Source: Kiritimatiellaeota bacterium B1221 | Lineage (GTDB): Bacteria; Verrucomicrobiota; Kiritimatiellia; SS1-B-03-39; UBA6053 | Assembly: GCA_029269125.1 (NCBI GenBank) | Contig: JARHXX010000004.1 | Span: 62,001-126,000, forward strand | Length of the DNA stretch: 64,000 nt | Direction: 5' to 3' | In this document: in pieces, positions 61,985-64,000 of the stretch | How the letters are laid out: the number at the start of each line of letters is the position of its first letter | Position numbering within the stretch: position 1 is the first letter of the stretch | Program-made: the position numbers and the translations under genes | The notes under the pieces: model-generated | Told to the model about the DNA's origin: nothing | What the model saw: the letters and a program-made list of their open reading frames with translations, nothing else | Databases searched by the model: none

Positions 61985-62856
61985 GTATTTTAATTGATGA
62001 AAACACCAAAGTGATCGTGCAGGGTATTACCGGGCGCGACGGATCTTTCCATACCGGACAGATGATCGAATACGGTACCAACATTGTCGGCGGTGTCACA
62101 CCCGGAAAAGGCGGACAGGAAGCGCAGGGTAAACCCGTGTTTAACTCCGTGCAGGAAGCCAAAGATGCAGTGGGTATGGATGCGACCGTGATTTACGTGC
62201 CTGCGAAATTTGCCAAAGGTGCGGTGCAGGAAGCGATCGATGCGGAGATTCCGCTGATCATCTGTATCACCGAAGGGGTGCCGGTTAACGACATGGTTGG
62301 ATTGTACCATCAGGTGAAAGTCAAAGGCTTGAAGATGATTGGTCCCAACTGCCCGGGACTGATCAGCCCCGGAAAAAGCAAAATCGGCATTATGCCCGGA
62401 AGCATTTGTATTCCCGGTAAAGTCGGGGTGATCAGCCGTTCCGGTACTTTGACTTATGAGATTGTGCACGCCCTTACCACCCAGGGGATTGGTCAATCCA
62501 CTTGTGTGGGCATTGGCGGCGATCCGATTGTGGGATCCAACTTCCGCGATATACTTACCGAGTTCGACAAAGACGACGAAACCGAAGCTGTGGTTTTGAT
62601 TGGTGAAATTGGTGGAGACGAAGAAGAAAAAACCGCGGCTTACATCAAAGAAAACATCAAGACCCCGGTGTTTGCCTACATCGTGGGCGCCTCCGCACCC
62701 GAAGGACGCACCATGGGACATGCCGGTGCGATTGTTTCCGGAAATGTGGGAACCGCGGCCACCAAGCAGAAGGCTTTCCGTGAAGCCGGTGTACCGGTTG
62801 CCAACACATTGGATGAGATGGCGGCTATGGTCGCTGAAAAATTCTCAAAAGCATAA
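61981..62856 (+). CDS. sucD: Succinate--CoA ligase subunit alpha
   Basis: SucD binds CoA and carries the phosphohistidine. The 291-residue product has [16 protein letters not shown] at the CoA-binding N-terminus, [25 protein letters not shown], and the phosphorylated His in [10 protein letters not shown]. Coupled to sucC by an ATGA overlap; the two subunits form the heteromeric enzyme. Confidence 0.98.
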   Translation: MSILIDENTKVIVQGITGRDGSFHTGQMIEYGTNIVGGVTPGKGGQEAQGKPVFNSVQEAKDAVGMDATVIYVPAKFAKGAVQEAIDAEIPLIICITEGVPVNDMVGLYHQVKVKGLKMIGPNCPGLISPGKSKIGIMPGSICIPGKVGVISRSGTLTYEIVHALTTQGIGQSTCVGIGGDPIVGSNFRDILTEFDKDDETEAVVLIGEIGGDEEEKTAAYIKENIKTPVFAYIVGASAPEGRTMGHAGAIVSGNVGTAATKQKAFREAGVPVANTLDEMAAMVAEKFSKA

Positions 62857-62872
62857 AAACAGACTCGCCAAC

Positions 62873-62896
62873 CGCCCCCTCGGGGGCGTAGGCTTT
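62873..62896 (+). terminator. Terminator-like hairpin after sucD
   Basis: CGCCCCC and GGGGGCG form a G/C stem (62873-62888), followed after TAGGC by five T. It lies 17 bases after the sucD stop. The spacing before the T-run makes it somewhat weak. Confidence 0.6.
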
Positions 62897-62920
62897 TTCT
62901 ATTAACAGGAGAACGTTATT

Positions 62921-63133
62921 ATGAGTAATTCCGATATAGAAATTGATGAAGATCCGCAACCGGTGAAACAAAAATCTGCAACCCCCCTTTGGATGGGAAT
63001 CATGGTCATTGCTGCGTTTGTCTGTGTTCTTTTGACTCTCGCACTGCAGTTGATGGAGTATCAATATTTCCGTGGAGGCTCCAGTAGTGACAGTGATATT
63101 TATGCCGCAAAGGTGCTCATTCCAAAAAGATGA
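62921..63133 (+). CDS. Small single-pass membrane protein, 70 residues
   Basis: An acidic N-terminus (MSNSDIEIDEDPQPVKQ), one membrane helix (LWMGIMVIAAFVCVLLTLAL), then a short polar tail (RGGSSSDSDIYAAKVLIPKR). AGGAGA ahead of the ATG supports translation. I recognise no family. It stands alone between sucCD and tRNA-Asp; role unknown. Confidence 0.7.
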   Translation: MSNSDIEIDEDPQPVKQKSATPLWMGIMVIAAFVCVLLTLALQLMEYQYFRGGSSSDSDIYAAKVLIPKR

Positions 63134-63202
63134 ATTTTTTTACAAATAGTGGTTGCCACCGAGCAAAAGTTCAGGCATAACCACGCACCTCGAAACGCTT
63201 TC

Positions 63203-63279
63203 GGGGTCTTAGCTCAATTGGTTAGAGCGTCGGCCTGTCACGCCGAAGGTTGCGGGTTCAAGTCCCGTAGATCCCGCCA
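63203..63279 (+). tRNA. tRNA-Asp (anticodon GTC)
   Basis: Acceptor arms GGGGTCT/AGATCCC pair with one G-U. The D-arm AGCTCAATTGGTTAGAGC, anticodon stem TCGGC/GCCGA with loop CTGTCAC (anticodon GTC), and T-arm GCGGGTTCAAGTCCCGT are all standard. The 3' CCA is encoded at 63277-63279. Confidence 0.97.
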
Positions 63280-63292
63280 TTTATTTGGCAGT

Positions 63293-63319
63293 AAAACCCC
63301 AGTTAACGCTGGGGTTTTT
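63293..63319 (+). terminator. Terminator after tRNA-Asp
   Basis: AAAACCCCAG and CTGGGGTTTT form a perfect 10-bp stem with a TTAACG loop, ending in a T-run. It is 13 bases past the tRNA. Confidence 0.9.
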
Positions 63320-63973
63320 CTTTTGGGGTTTTGGGGCTACAGGGGCAACCATTATTCAGTGGGGTAGTTGAGGTTAAGGGTAAGCGTCATCAAATATCCC
63401 TCCCGGGGGAGGGGCTGGGATTTCGAGGCGGTCGGGAAATGGAGCCCCTCCATATTATTCATGTGGTCGGACCGTAGTTGTCCTGCTTGGTGTGGTAGGG
63501 TATCGCCATGAACATGAGACCCATACAAAGTAATATTTTATGTGCCGGGATAGGCCTGAGTGTTTGTCTACTGTTTTTATTAATTGTACGGCAGGGACAA
63601 AGCAAACGGGTAATCGGGCGGTAGACCTTTTGGCCATCCATGGACGGATTCAGTTTGTGAAGGCCTTGCCTGATTTCACTGCCCGGTGGGTGGATGCTTT
63701 TCCGTGGGTGAGGTGAGGGTTATCCATGCCGCGATGCAAGTACAAACTTACAACTAGGGGCAAAATGTATTTACTTTTGGACGAATGTATTCCCTTTTTC
63801 ATGAGGGTTTCATTGTTTTTCAAGTGACAATATCAAGCGTTACATTTAGGACTAAATGATATAATTGTTTAATGGTGAAGATGAGGGAAGTGTCCCAATA
63901 ATTGTTAAAAAAGTGGTGGTTTCGACGCCAACCCGGCAGGGATGACGGTTCATCACAACAAAACGAAACCACC
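63320..63973. other. Gene-poor region at the right edge
   Basis: About 650 bases without a convincing gene. Two tiny frames overlap in the left part: 63508-63624 (38 codons with a hydrophobic middle, GLSVCLLFLLIV) and 63540-63716 (58 codons, ending KALPDFTARWVDAFPWV); neither has a ribosome site or known relative. From 63720 the sequence becomes AT-rich, with an extended -10-like TGATATAAT at 63857-63865 that could serve the gene starting at 63974. Confidence 0.45.
63857..63865 (+). promoter_or_regulatory. Candidate extended -10 promoter element
   Basis: TGATATAAT is an exact TGN-TATAAT extended -10 in an AT-rich stretch, about 110 bases before the last ATG of the window. The -35 region (GCGTTA at 17 bases) is poor, as allowed for extended -10 promoters. 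Confidence 0.35.
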
Positions 63974-63974
63974 A
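63914..63974. repeat. Inverted repeat around the leader of the last gene
   Basis: TGGTGGTTTCG (63914-63924) and CGAAACCACCA (63964-63974) are exact reverse complements 39 bases apart. The right arm ends on the A of the ATG start codon, so a hairpin would hide the start. It could be a leader structure or the end of a mobile element. Confidence 0.6.
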
Positions 63975-64000
63975 TGGAAAAACATATAGACCTCAACACG
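63974..64000 (+). CDS. 5' end of a gene leaving the window
   Basis: ATG at 63974 begins MEKHIDLNT and remains open to the edge, nine codons only. No ribosome site is visible; the start lies at the foot of an inverted repeat. Nothing can be said about its product. Confidence 0.35.

Noticed and set aside
63508..63716. Two tiny overlapping frames with a hydrophobic or coding-like look
   Set aside because: No ribosome site, no relatives recognised, and the frames conflict with each other.

Overview
The window looks like a chromosomal segment of a Gram-negative, probably marine or salt-adapted member of the Verrucomicrobiota/PVC group (Opitutales/Puniceicoccales-like; this is inferred from gene content, not from a marker tree). 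The reasons are the mix of outer-membrane and secreted proteins, Cys-type sulfatases and glycosidases, a 2.8-kilo-residue autotransporter with autotransporter-associated beta-strand and PEP-CTERM/T5SS-type repeats, an EF-G of the mitochondrial-like type, a glycine-betaine-type uptake system, and many genes lacking a clear Shine-Dalgarno sequence.

Layout. 1-6008 (minus): RNase Y, MutL and two secreted proteins of unknown role, the last cut by the left edge. 6236-7589: complete Tat translocase set, tatB-tatC on minus and tatA divergent on plus, followed by a SixA-type phosphatase and panC. 8973-10385: a DCC-family protein preceded by a 48-residue membrane protein, and an NAD-dependent epimerase. 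10567-15939: an osmotic-stress locus, with mscS divergent from a porin-ABC transporter operon. 16007: tRNA-Leu(CAG). 16128-18561: a dehydrogenase and a lipoprotein-like protein with a pilin-like C-terminus. 18725-26316: a carbohydrate locus (AraC regulator, GH130, GH16-SGNH fusion, a frameshifted clan-A glycosidase, sulfatase). 26488-28521: sirtuin and thioredoxin-like protein in one operon, then HPr. 28781-37219: the giant autotransporter. 37865-44364: EF-G, a second sulfatase, galE and gpmI. 44832-47122: a two-component system carrying two copies of one palindrome. 47915-50185: pyruvate formate-lyase behind a perfect inverted repeat. 50328-54634: GAF protein, a GH16 gene broken by one amber codon, HEAT-repeat protein, ilvC. 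54835-60265: coaD, then yceD-rpmF-plsX-fabH-fabD-fabG-acpP. 60845-62856: sucCD. 62921-63279: small membrane protein and tRNA-Asp(GTC). The last 700 bases are gene-poor and end with a new start codon inside an inverted repeat.

How the parts work together. The 54.8-60.3 kb block is the core fatty-acid/phospholipid supply operon with CoA synthesis beside it. sucCD, gpmI, galE and pflB are central metabolism, with pflB pointing to fermentative growth. Porin plus ProVWX-type transporter and MscS form a plausible import/release pair for compatible solutes. The glycosidase/sulfatase genes suggest use of sulfated or acetylated algal-type polysaccharides. Two of these genes carry single, recent-looking lesions (a 16-bp tandem duplication and one TAG), so part of this capacity is off, switchable, or mis-sequenced. 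No CRISPR array, complete insertion sequence, prophage or rRNA operon was seen.
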